NCBI GenBank assembly: GCA_964526295.1
Contig: CAZGKW010000042.1
Span: forward strand, 1-39,663
From: CAZGKW01 sp964526295
GTDB lineage: Bacteria > Planctomycetota > Phycisphaerae > FEN-1346
DNA: 39,663 nt
Direction: 5' to 3'
In this document: positions 16,198-24,352 of the stretch, piece after piece
Position numbering within the stretch: position 1 is the first letter of the stretch
Layout of the letters: the number at the start of each line of letters is the position of its first letter
Made by a program: the position numbers and the translations under genes
The notes under the pieces: generated by a model
Seen by the model: only the letters and a program-made list of their open reading frames with translations
What the model was told of the DNA's origin: nothing
Databases searched by the model: none

Positions 16198-17265
16198 CTA
16201 CCTGGCCCGGAGGAGCATCTCGAGCGGCACCCGCGCCGCCTCCCGGGCGTCCCCCGTCTCGGTCAGGAACCGTCGGGCGTCTCGCCCGTAACCGGCCGTC
16301 GGACGCAAGCCCGGTACCAGCGTGCAGAAATACCCGTTCAGCTCGTGCATGGCCAGCTCGCGGACGTACTTGGCGGCCATCGACGCCAGGGCGGTGGGCA
16401 GGCTCCGTCGCTCGCACCCTGGGCGGACCTCGATCTCCATGCCCGCCGCGCCGTCGCCGTCGGCCGCCGGGCCGACGCGGTACCGGCTGACGCCGCCCGA
16501 CTCGTCGAGCACCTCGACCCGTTCCATGGGGAAGACGCCCGCCAGAAGCGACTCGTAGTACCGGCGCCCGCCGTGCTGGTCCATCAGGACGCGGACCCGG
16601 CAGGCGGGCCGGAACCGCCGGAGCGCCGCCAGGAGCTCGGCCGTCAGGGCGAACAGGGCTTGGGCCTTGTTCCGCCCCGAGCCGTTCATCAGGCGATTGA
16701 GGCGGACCGCCGGGGCCGGGTTGACCCAGAGCCGTGCCGCCCGCCCGCCGACTGCCTCGAGCGCCCGGGCGAGTTTCTCGCCCGCCCCCGCCACGTCGGC
16801 CGGCTCGGCCCGGTGCGGCAGGCGAAGCTCGTCCGGCCGGTGCCACGGGGGACTGTCCGAGGCGGCCGACCGGGAGTCGCGTGCCGCCTCGCCCGCCGCC
16901 GTCGCCGCCAGGAGGTCCGACAGGTTCGTCGGGCGCTGTCCGCTCGCCGCCAGAAAGGCGAGGACCGTCCGCTCCAGGATCGCGAGGCCCCGGTCGCGGT
17001 CGGCCGAGGTGAACGCTTCCTTCGAATCGCAGATGACGACGCGTCGGCTCGCCCCGGCCGCCTGTCGGCGGACCCAGTGCCGCATCGGGCCCCACAGGTC
17101 CGGGTCGGGGGTCGAGGCGTCGGGCCGGGCATCGTCGGTGGTCGCGGCGACCTGGGGCGCCGGGTCGGAGTCGGCCTCGTCGAACTCGATGGCGGCGGCC
17201 GAGACGACCAGCGGCCCGAGGTGCGGACCGTATCCCGCCTCGTCGATCCCGACCAGCAGTGCCAT
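16198..17265 (-). CDS. Ribonuclease HII-like protein (divergent, enlarged)
   Basis: A 355-residue protein opening with LVGIDEAGYGPHLGPLVV, the RNase HII signature with catalytic D8 and E9. Further fits are DSKEAF (compare DSKKL), VRVLMDQHGG with a likely third acidic residue D229, SMAAKYVREL (compare ASIxAKxxRD) where E303 stands in place of the usual Asp, and TAGYGRD near the C-terminus (compare GYGT). Normal RNase HII is about 200 residues; the additional 150 lie mainly in an inserted region at about 30-75 and 110-170. The family nicks RNA-DNA hybrids at misincorporated ribonucleotides. This may be the cell's only such enzyme or a specialised paralogue. It is downstream of the sulfatase on the same strand, separated by palindromes. 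Confidence 0.75.
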   Translation of the reverse strand: MALLVGIDEAGYGPHLGPLVVSAAAIEFDEADSDPAPQVAATTDDARPDASTPDPDLWGPMRHWVRRQAAGASRRVVICDSKEAFTSADRDRGLAILERTVLAFLAASGQRPTNLSDLLAATAAGEAARDSRSAASDSPPWHRPDELRLPHRAEPADVAGAGEKLARALEAVGGRAARLWVNPAPAVRLNRLMNGSGRNKAQALFALTAELLAALRRFRPACRVRVLMDQHGGRRYYESLLAGVFPMERVEVLDESGGVSRYRVGPAADGDGAAGMEIEVRPGCERRSLPTALASMAAKYVRELAMHELNGYFCTLVPGLRPTAGYGRDARRFLTETGDAREAARVPLEMLLRAR

Positions 17266-17384
17266 CGGACCCCCGGGTGTGCGACGTGCTTCGGACGACC
17301 GGATTCTACTGCCGACCGGCCTGCGGGCACAAGCGAATCTTCAGGTCGGGCGGTCGAGGGGGGAACGGCACGGGAGAACGTACG

Positions 17385-17452
17385 CGCGGCGGGTCTCCGC
17401 CCCCGCCGCGTTTGGGGCCCGCCAGCGCGGTCGGTGCCGAGACCGACCACGC
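17385..17452. repeat. Two GC palindromes between sulfatase and RNase HII-like genes
   Basis: CGCGGCGGG (17385-17393) pairs with CCCGCCGCG (17402-17410). GCGCGGTCGGT (17425-17435) pairs with ACCGACCACGC (17442-17452) with one mismatch. They are relatives of the elements at 13467 and 14605. The remainder of the 206-nt gap is featureless. Confidence 0.75.
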
Positions 17453-17471
17453 AGAACGTCCGGGACCCCGC

Positions 17472-18779
17472 TCACACCGGCGGCCGGGGAGGCGTCTGGT
17501 GGTCCTTGATGGTATCGAGCACGTGCGCCAGGCGGCGGCGGGCGGCTTCGGTCTCCGCCGAGCCCCGGCCGGGCGGGATCGGCTCCGTCTCCAGCGGGTC
17601 GGACGCCACGTCATAGAACCTCCCGTCGACCTTCGGGTCGCTGCCCTTGACGACCCGGTACAGCTTGAACCGCTTGTCGCGGGCCCACTGGTACTGCGTC
17701 TCGGGCTTGCGGCCGTGCTGCCAGTGATGGACGAAGGCCCACTCGCGGGGCTTCCCTTCGCGGCCGAGGATCTGCGGATAGAAGCTGTACCCGTCGATGA
17801 CGCGGTCGGCGGGCAGGGGGGCCCCGGCGGCTTGGGCCAGCGTCGGCAGAAAGTCCGAGAAGTCCACCAGGTCCCCGCAGACTTTCCCCGCCGGGACGGT
17901 GCCCGGGCAGTTGGCGATGAGCGGCACGCGGGTGCCCTGGTCGTGCATGCGTCCTTTGCCGCCCTTGGTCGACTGGCCGTGGAGCTTCGAGGCCCGGGCG
18001 CTCCCGTTGTCGCCGGTGAAGAGGACGAGCGTCCGCTGGCGCAGGCCCAGCCCGTCGAGCGTCCGGACGAGGCGGCCGACCGTCTTGTCCATGTAGCGGA
18101 CCATGTCGCCGTAGTGCTGGTCCTCGGCGCCGGTCGAGTCGGGCGTTCGCTGGATGGGCGTATGAATAAGTTTCATGGGATAGTAGATGAAGAACGGGCG
18201 GCTGCGGTGGCGGCCCATGAACTTTTCGAAGAAGTCGCACAGGTGATCGGTCGTGTACTGGTCGTCGTCGTAGCCGACCTTCTCGCCCGTCTGGTTGAGG
18301 CCACCGCCCCAGTAGCGGGCCCCCGTCAGGAGGGCGTACTCGTCGAAGCCGATGTCGGCCGGATCGACCTTGCCGCTCAATTGCCACTTGCCGCCGATGC
18401 AGGTGGCGTAGCCGGCGCGTTTGAGGACGTCGCCGAAGGAGACCTCGCCGTCGGGGTACCGGCCGAAGCCGACGTAGTTGCGGAAGAGGTAGCGGCCGGT
18501 CATGATCTTGACGCGGCTGGGGGTGCACAGGGGGTTCGAGTAGCAATGCTCGAATCGCATGCCGCCGGCGGCGAGCTTGTCGAGCTGGGGCGTGGGGAAC
18601 GACGTGCCGCCGTAGCACCCGAGCTTCTCGTGGCCCAGGTCGTCGGCCATGATGAGGAGGATGTTGAGGGGTCGAGGTCGCCGGGCGGCGGCGGCGGCGA
18701 TGGCCCATGCCGCCGGGCCGCCCGCGGCGGCCGCCAGTGTCCCGAGGCCGGCGGTCCGCAGCCAGTCGCGTCGCTTCAT
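17472..18779 (-). CDS. Sulfatase (formylglycine-dependent, Tat-exported)
   Basis: A 435-residue arylsulfatase-family enzyme. The N-terminus MKRRDWLRTAGLGTLAAAA is a Tat-type signal. The metal-binding LLIMADDLG (D46, D47) and the sulfatase motif CTPSRVKIMTGRY (C85 to be converted to formylglycine) are intact, followed by GGKWQL, a substrate/metal histidine region PMKLIHTPIQ, and FTGDNGS, the second metal-binding Asp-Asn. The start at 18779 has AAAGGAG upstream. Planctomycetes carry many such enzymes for desulfating algal or host polysaccharides; the target here is unknown. No formylglycine-generating enzyme is in the window, so activation must come from elsewhere in the genome. Upstream is a nested palindrome and the divergent transporter gene. 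Confidence 0.94.
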   Translation of the reverse strand: MKRRDWLRTAGLGTLAAAAGGPAAWAIAAAAARRPRPLNILLIMADDLGHEKLGCYGGTSFPTPQLDKLAAGGMRFEHCYSNPLCTPSRVKIMTGRYLFRNYVGFGRYPDGEVSFGDVLKRAGYATCIGGKWQLSGKVDPADIGFDEYALLTGARYWGGGLNQTGEKVGYDDDQYTTDHLCDFFEKFMGRHRSRPFFIYYPMKLIHTPIQRTPDSTGAEDQHYGDMVRYMDKTVGRLVRTLDGLGLRQRTLVLFTGDNGSARASKLHGQSTKGGKGRMHDQGTRVPLIANCPGTVPAGKVCGDLVDFSDFLPTLAQAAGAPLPADRVIDGYSFYPQILGREGKPREWAFVHHWQHGRKPETQYQWARDKRFKLYRVVKGSDPKVDGRFYDVASDPLETEPIPPGRGSAETEAARRRLAHVLDTIKDHQTPPRPPV

Positions 18780-18889
18780 CGGGGGGACTCCTTTCGGGGG
18801 CAATTCTATAGGCCCGGCCGCCGGCCCGCAACGGCGAGGCGGCGTCACCATGGGCTGTAGGACAGACCAGCGGCACAGGCCTCCCTGGC

Positions 18890-18963
18890 GGGTGCCACGG
18901 TTTGCTTGCCAAACCGTGCTCTTCCGCCAGGCAGCACCGATTGACAGGCAATCGGTGGCACCC
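18890..18963. repeat. Nested palindrome pair (BIME-like) between sulfatase and transporter genes
   Basis: Outer arms GGGTGCCAC (18890-18898) and GTGGCACCC (18955-18963) are perfect complements. Inside are two further hairpins: CACGGTTTG/CAAACCGTG (18896-18904 and 18910-18918) and CACCGATTG/CAATCGGTG (18935-18943 and 18949-18957), each with a 5-nt loop. The paired inverted hairpins look like a REP doublet. The 310-nt divergent region holds nothing else I can name. Confidence 0.85.
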
Positions 18964-19089
18964 GACTGACCGTGCCCCTTCTCTGTCTGCCATCGCCCTC
19001 GGGGGCACGCGCGGGTTTTCCTCGACGCAGGCGGCGACCAAGGCGACAATGACGGACTGCGAGCGCCGCGGCAGACCGACGGGGCAACC

Positions 19090-20352
19090 ATGCCCGAGCC
19101 CGAATCGTGGATGGACCAAGTGGACTTCTGGGGCCGGCTGACGAGCGTCGGCGGCTTGGCGGTCATGCTGGGCCTGGCGTTCGCCCTGAGCGAGGACCGC
19201 CGCCGCATCAGCCTCCGGCTCGTCCTGGCGGGCCTGGGGCTCCAGCTTGCCCTGGCCCTCGTGGTCTTGCTCACCGGCGCGGGCAAGGCCCTCTTCGACG
19301 GGACCGAGGCGGTGTTCGGGGCGCTCAGTCGGGCCAGCAACGCGGGCGCCGCGGCCGTCTTCGGAAAGCTCGCCACCGAGGCCCCGTCGTTCGGGACGGT
19401 CATCGGGTTCCAGGTCCTGCCGCTGGTCGTCTTCTTCTCGGCCCTGGCGGGGGTGCTCTACTACGTCGGGCTGGTGCAGCTCGTCGTGCGGGGCCTGGCG
19501 CGGGTGATGCAGAAGGCGATGGACGCCTCCGGGGCCGAGAGCCTGGCGGTGGCCCTGTTCGTGTTCCTGGGCATCGAGGCCACGACGGCCATCGGCGAGT
19601 ACATCCGCCGCATGACCCGCTCGGAGCTCTTCACGCTGATGACGGCCTTCATGGCGACGATCGCCGGGACGGTGATGGGGGCGTACGTCGCGTTCGGGGC
19701 CTCGCCGGGACACCTCCTGACGGCCAGCCTGATGAGCGCCCCGGCGGCCCTGGTGATCGCCAAGATCATGGTCCCTGAGACGGAGGAGCCGCTGACGCGC
19801 GGCCGCGTGCGGTTCAAGCCGCCCCGGGAGGCGGTGAACGTGATCGACGCGGCCGCCCGCGGGGCGGGGCAGGGCATGAAGCTGGCCCTGACCATCGGGG
19901 CGATGCTGGTCGCGTTCGTCGGCCTGGTGGCCCTGGTGGACCTCGGCCTGGAGGCGGCCTCCGGCCCGCTCCTCGGGCGGGAGGTGACCGTCCAGAACAT
20001 CGCCGGCTACGCCTTCAGCCCGCTCGCCCTCGTCATGGGCGTGCCGTGGGAGGATGCGGTCGAGGTGGGCCGACTGCTCGCGACGAAGACGATCCTGAAC
20101 GAGTTTCTGGCGTACCGCGAGATGCAGGGCCTGATTGCCGACGGGGCCCTTGCGCCGCGGTCGGTCGTGATCTCGACGTACGCCCTGTGCGGCTTCGCCA
20201 ACCTTGGGTCGGTGGCTATCCTGATCGGCGGGCTGGGCCTCATCGACCCGGACCGCAAGGGCCTGCTGGCCCGGCTGGGCCTCAAGGCCCTCGTCTCGGG
20301 ATCGCTGGCGGCGTTCACGACGGCGTGCATCGCGGGGCTGCTGGCGCCGTGA
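19090..20352 (+). CDS. Concentrative nucleoside transporter (CNT/NupC family)
   Basis: A 420-residue inner-membrane protein. CNT proteins import nucleosides with Na+ or H+. The order of segments fits the family: an N-terminal helix pair, FQVLPLVVFFSALAGVLYYVG (about 116-136), the core motif ALFVFLGIEATTAIGEYI, RSELFTLMTAFMATIAGTVMGAYVAFG, SAPAALVIAKIMVPE (about 216-230), and the C-terminal half with FSPLALVMGVPWEDA, ATKTILNEFLAY and ISTYALCGFANLGSVAI, the second substrate-binding loop. Length is normal. It is divergent from the sulfatase and followed by secreted proteins. The ATG at 19090 has only a weak ribosome site. Whether it carries nucleosides or another solute is not shown. Confidence 0.92.
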   Translation: MPEPESWMDQVDFWGRLTSVGGLAVMLGLAFALSEDRRRISLRLVLAGLGLQLALALVVLLTGAGKALFDGTEAVFGALSRASNAGAAAVFGKLATEAPSFGTVIGFQVLPLVVFFSALAGVLYYVGLVQLVVRGLARVMQKAMDASGAESLAVALFVFLGIEATTAIGEYIRRMTRSELFTLMTAFMATIAGTVMGAYVAFGASPGHLLTASLMSAPAALVIAKIMVPETEEPLTRGRVRFKPPREAVNVIDAAARGAGQGMKLALTIGAMLVAFVGLVALVDLGLEAASGPLLGREVTVQNIAGYAFSPLALVMGVPWEDAVEVGRLLATKTILNEFLAYREMQGLIADGALAPRSVVISTYALCGFANLGSVAILIGGLGLIDPDRKGLLARLGLKALVSGSLAAFTTACIAGLLAP

Positions 20353-20493
20353 CGGTGAAGGCCGGGGCGAGGCCGGGCGGGTCGACCTCGCGCTTCGCGC
20401 CCGTTTCGGCGTAGAACAGGGGCGGCCCGGAGGGTTAACACGGCGGCGGGGCGCGAAGGCCCTTGGCCGTCGGGGGCGAGTGAGGTAGAACCG

Positions 20494-21927
20494 ATGTTGC
20501 GATTCATTGGTTGGACAGCGATGGCTGTCGCGGTGGTGGTCGCGGCCACCCCGGCGGGCGCCGAGGTCAAGGACGCCACGGTCTCCTCGGACGGCAACCC
20601 CTGGGCCGAGGCCGCCAGGGCCCCCGGCTATGCCGACGCGACGGCCCACGAGCCGCACTACGCCGACAAGGCCGTCTGGCCCGACCTGACGGGCAGGGAA
20701 CGGTTCGTCGGCGCCACGTGGCCGAAGGGGCGGCGCATCGTCTGGGCCAGGCCCGGCGTCTCGGCCGGCATACGCGGGGCGAAGGCGACCGCCCACGACC
20801 TCTCAAACTGGATCGACGCCGCCACGGGCAAGCCCCCCGCCAGCCTTCTCGACGAGCACACCGACGTCTTCCTGCCGCCCGCCGACGAGCCCTACACGGT
20901 CAACTGGCGGAAGGCCGGCGGCGGCGAGCACCAGCCCGTCAAGGTCCGGCACGTCACCGTCAGCCCGAACGCCGGCTGGTCCTCCGCCGGGGCCTACATC
21001 CACGGCAACCTGTGGATCAAGCGGGGCGGCCGGTTCGGCAACCACGGGGCGTGCCGCTTCGTCGGCGCCGAGCACACGTTTTTCCGCAACGACAACACCG
21101 GCGGCCTCGGCGTCTACGCCTACCGCGAAAATCCCGGCACGCACATGACACAATACTTCCAGTTCACCAAGGCCTCGCCCGACGTCTCCGTCGAGGTCCT
21201 CGGCCACAGCCGGGCGGGCGACGAGTGCCGCATCGAGGTCGGCACGATCGTCGTGGGCGTCGAGAGCGTCCTCCAGCCGGGCCGCAACGCCGTCCCCTAC
21301 GTCAAAGCGGAGGCCACGCTGGCCCTGATGGACGGGGCCCGCTTCGGCAAGTGGTGCAACCAGATCAGCGACTGCGACATGGAGCTGGCCGGGACGCTCC
21401 AGGGCGGCCTGCCCGAGCGGCCCCTTGCGCGCGACGCCCTCTTCGGCCTCGCCTACCACAATCACAACGGCACCGACTTCTACGACCGGCACACCGGCCC
21501 GCCCACGCACGGCATGCGGTTCCACAACATGAACCGGCGGGTGGCCGGGATGGTCGTCTCTGAGGGGGCCCGCATCCGGGCCTGCACCGAGGACCCCGCC
21601 AAGGCCACGCTCGTCATCGGGTGGTTCGGCCTCGATGCGAAGGAGTGGGAGGTCGAGCATGCCTTGAAGCGGGCCTCCGGCGAGGATCGGGCCTACATGG
21701 CGAAGAAGCTCGCCGGCGTCCCCAAGAAGATCGCCGTCGTCTTCGAGCCGAAGACCCGCGTCGAGAACGTCCGTTTCGACCACGTCGCCGAGGGCGGCCT
21801 GGTGCTCCTCGACCCGACGGTGCGGGCCGAGTGGAAGAACGTCTCGTACGGGGCCGACTGCGCGGGGAAGCCGGATGAGCGGTTCGCGCGTCCGAAGGAC
21901 TATAGCGCCCGGAGCCGCACGTACTGA
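20494..21927 (+). CDS. Secreted protein of unknown function, probable beta-helix
   Basis: A 477-residue exported protein with a clear signal peptide (MLRFIGWTAMAVAVVVAATPAGA). I cannot assign a named family. The mature part is rich in short beta-strand and Gly/Asn turns: VSPNAGWSSAGAYIHGNLWI, RGGRFGNHGACRFVG, TLALMDGARFGKWCNQ, and VENVRFDHVAEGGLVLLDPT, the style of right-handed parallel beta-helices found in polysaccharide-binding or -cleaving proteins. Conserved-looking His-rich stretch AYHNHNGTDFYDRHTGPPTHG (about 322-342) could be an active or metal site. It lies between the CNT transporter and an FG-GAP protein, all on the plus strand, in a neighbourhood of sulfatases and surface proteins, which fits but does not prove a carbohydrate role. 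Confidence 0.8.
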   Translation: MLRFIGWTAMAVAVVVAATPAGAEVKDATVSSDGNPWAEAARAPGYADATAHEPHYADKAVWPDLTGRERFVGATWPKGRRIVWARPGVSAGIRGAKATAHDLSNWIDAATGKPPASLLDEHTDVFLPPADEPYTVNWRKAGGGEHQPVKVRHVTVSPNAGWSSAGAYIHGNLWIKRGGRFGNHGACRFVGAEHTFFRNDNTGGLGVYAYRENPGTHMTQYFQFTKASPDVSVEVLGHSRAGDECRIEVGTIVVGVESVLQPGRNAVPYVKAEATLALMDGARFGKWCNQISDCDMELAGTLQGGLPERPLARDALFGLAYHNHNGTDFYDRHTGPPTHGMRFHNMNRRVAGMVVSEGARIRACTEDPAKATLVIGWFGLDAKEWEVEHALKRASGEDRAYMAKKLAGVPKKIAVVFEPKTRVENVRFDHVAEGGLVLLDPTVRAEWKNVSYGADCAGKPDERFARPKDYSARSRTY

Positions 21928-22065
21928 CGGGCCGCCCGCGGCGCCCGGCTCGACGGGCGATGCCGGGACCGCTCCCGCCGGGCTTCCCGGCCCGGCGAAG
22001 CGAATCCGGAGCCGGGCGAGCCCGTCTGACCAGACGCAACAGGACATGAGGAGAGTGAGTCGACC

Positions 22066-24048
22066 ATGACAGAGCGCTTCAGCCGATTCATCGTCCCGTC
22101 CCTGGCAGCCGCCGTCGCGGCCGCTTGGGCCACAACGGCACTTGCCCTCGTCGACCCGTCGCTTCAGCCGTTCCACATCGTGGAGCGCTACAAGTCGGTT
22201 GTCGGCGGCCGCATCGCCGAGGCCGACTACGACAGCGGGCGCGTCGTCATCGACGTCACGAGCGTCATCCAGGGCACGTTCGCCCCGAAACGCGTGACCG
22301 TCGAGGTGCCCGAGGTCGGTTTCGACGAGCCGTCTTTCTTCGACGACGCCGTCAGGGGCGGCACGGTCGTCGCGTTCATCGGCCGCAAGCTCCGTCGGCA
22401 CGAGAACGAGCTGCTCGTCTACGCCGGCCAGCAGTGGCACGGAGGCGAGACGGCCGACCCGTCCAGGCCGGACGCCTGGACCTGGACCGAGGCGTTCGGC
22501 GACGAGATGGTCGGGACGTTCAACGGAGCGGCCCAGCAGCTCCTGGCCCTGGTCGAGGACATCGCCGAGGGCCGGGCCTACTTCCCCCCGCGGCCCTGCG
22601 TCAAGTTCAGAGAGGCGAAGGAGCTGGCCCGCTTCTCGGAACCCATCCCCGGCGTGGCCCTCTACGACGTCGACGGCGACGGGCGGCTCGACGTCTACGC
22701 CTGCTCCACCGAGGGCGACCGCCTGCTCATCCAGGACGCCTCGGGCGGGTTCGCCGACCGGGCCGAGGCCCTCGGCCTCGCGGGCGTGAAGGGCCCGAGC
22801 GTCAGCTTCGCCGACGTCGACGCCGACGGGCGGGCCGACCTCCTGGCGGGCGCGACGCTCTGGCTGGGCGGCGAGAAGGGCTTCCGCCGGACGGACCTCC
22901 TCCCGGCCGAGGCCGCGAAGGACCTGAGGTGCGCGGCGTTCGTCGAACTGAACGGCGACGGCCGGCCCGACGTGGTCGTCTCGCGCACCGGGGGCGGCCT
23001 GGCGCTCTACCTGAACCGCGGCGGCGGCTCGGCCGAGGTCGGGTTCACCGATGCGACGGCGGCCCTGGGCCTTGCCCGCCAGGAGTGCGGCGCCGCCGGG
23101 ACCGGCTACTTCGCCCCCGGCGACTGGAACCGCGACGGCCGCACGGACCTCTACTACGGGGCGGGGAAGGGCTATCTCCTGGTCCAGACCGAGGCGGGCG
23201 TCCTCGCCCCGGTGCCGCACCACCTGCCGTTCGAGTTCGCCAGCCCCGGCGACGACGAGGTCACCTCCGGCGCGGGCGGTTTTTCGCCCCAGTGGAAGCC
23301 CGACCGGTGGGACCTCGTCTCGGCCGCACCCATGCACCTCGTGGTCGCGACGAACGACGGCGGCGAGCCGCGAAACGTCACCGGCTTCAGCAACGAGCTT
23401 CGCCTGTGCCGGCCCGCCCAGGTCGGGTCGCTGGCGGCCGACCTGAACGTCGACGGCCATGTCGACCTCTTCACCTTCAGCCGCAAGGCCAACGTCGCGA
23501 ACAGCTTCCACACGAACCGGGGGTACGGCTCGTACATGCTGCCGGAGCTCTATCCCGAGCCGGGCTACGATGCGTTCCCCCCGAAGGCCTACGAGACCGG
23601 GGCCACGAGTGCCGCCGCCGGCGACACGGACGGCGACGGGGCCCTCGATCTGCTCCTCGGCGGGGCGGACGGCGTCCTGCGCCTCCTCACCAACGACGCC
23701 TTCAGCCTCCGGAAACCCAGGGAGCATCCCACCTATCACCAAAAGAAGCGGGAGCAGGCCCGCATTCTGACGGTCCGCGTCAGGGGGCCGGTGGGCGTCC
23801 TCGGGGCCGAGGTCGCCGCCGCCGACTCGAAGGGCCGCACCGTCGCGATGCACCGCATCGGCGGCCAGGTCCTGACCGGCTGCCGGGGGCCCGACACGGC
23901 GGACCTGGCGATCCGCGAGCCGGGCCGCTACGCCCTCTCGGTCCGCTTCTCCGACGGCCGCCTCTGGAAGCGGGACGTCGACCTGACGGGCCCGAAGCAC
24001 GTGGTCGTGACGGCCGCCCGCCCGGCGGCGAGCGAAGCCGCCGAGTGA
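22066..24048 (+). CDS. Secreted FG-GAP/VCBS repeat protein with ASPIC/UnbV-like C-terminus
   Basis: A 660-residue exported protein (signal peptide to about residue 28). After an N-terminal region of unknown type (30-195) it has at least six integrin-like FG-GAP calcium-binding blades: DVDGDGRLDVY, DVDADGRADLL, ELNGDGRPDVV, DWNRDGRTDLY, DLNVDGHVDLF and DTDGDGALDLL, which together would make a beta-propeller. The last 90 residues (VRVRGPVGVLGAEV, GCRGPDTADLAIREPGRYALSVRFSDG) resemble the ASPIC/UnbV module that often follows these repeats. Such proteins are usual on planctomycete surfaces; binding partners are unknown. The ATG at 22066 follows GAGGAGAG. It may share a transcript with the beta-helix-like protein 138 nt upstream. 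Confidence 0.88.
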   Translation: MTERFSRFIVPSLAAAVAAAWATTALALVDPSLQPFHIVERYKSVVGGRIAEADYDSGRVVIDVTSVIQGTFAPKRVTVEVPEVGFDEPSFFDDAVRGGTVVAFIGRKLRRHENELLVYAGQQWHGGETADPSRPDAWTWTEAFGDEMVGTFNGAAQQLLALVEDIAEGRAYFPPRPCVKFREAKELARFSEPIPGVALYDVDGDGRLDVYACSTEGDRLLIQDASGGFADRAEALGLAGVKGPSVSFADVDADGRADLLAGATLWLGGEKGFRRTDLLPAEAAKDLRCAAFVELNGDGRPDVVVSRTGGGLALYLNRGGGSAEVGFTDATAALGLARQECGAAGTGYFAPGDWNRDGRTDLYYGAGKGYLLVQTEAGVLAPVPHHLPFEFASPGDDEVTSGAGGFSPQWKPDRWDLVSAAPMHLVVATNDGGEPRNVTGFSNELRLCRPAQVGSLAADLNVDGHVDLFTFSRKANVANSFHTNRGYGSYMLPELYPEPGYDAFPPKAYETGATSAAAGDTDGDGALDLLLGGADGVLRLLTNDAFSLRKPREHPTYHQKKREQARILTVRVRGPVGVLGAEVAAADSKGRTVAMHRIGGQVLTGCRGPDTADLAIREPGRYALSVRFSDGRLWKRDVDLTGPKHVVVTAARPAASEAAE

Positions 24049-24352
24049 CGATTCCCTGAAGCAGGAGCGTGCCGAAGGGGGCTTTGTGTTCAGGATGTCT
24101 GATACTCTTCGAACCACCGCCCCGCGATGGGCCCGAGCCGCAAACATCGAGGACGCCCTGACGGCGTAGAGGCGTGGCGGCGCAGCAGACAGCCGAACGA
24201 GCGAACCGGGGCGACGCCGGCGTCGACCGCGGTTTCATCCGGCGTGCCGGGCGGGCGCAGCGCCCCGCGGGCCCGCCGTCAGGTGCGACCCGAACACCGC
24301 GTCGCGCTCTCGACGACCGTCGCCCCCCGCTCCGTGCTGAGATGGAGCGACC
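24049..24352. other. 304-nt intergenic region before the second sulfatase
   Basis: No credible gene is seen. A local AT-richer stretch (about 24080-24110, TTTGTGTTCAGG...TGATACTCTTCG) could hold a promoter, but no -35/-10 pair has acceptable spacing. The rest is GC-rich without clear palindromes. Confidence 0.5.

Noticed and set aside
17611..20796. Very long antisense frame (about 1,060 codons)
   Set aside because: It is opposite or overlaps well-supported sulfatase and transporter genes, has low-complexity Arg/Pro/Gly composition and no domain; typical of very GC-rich DNA.
20803..24147. Very long antisense frame (about 1,110 codons)
   Set aside because: It lies opposite the beta-helix-like and FG-GAP genes, whose signal peptides and calcium loops are clear; composition is that of a shadow frame.
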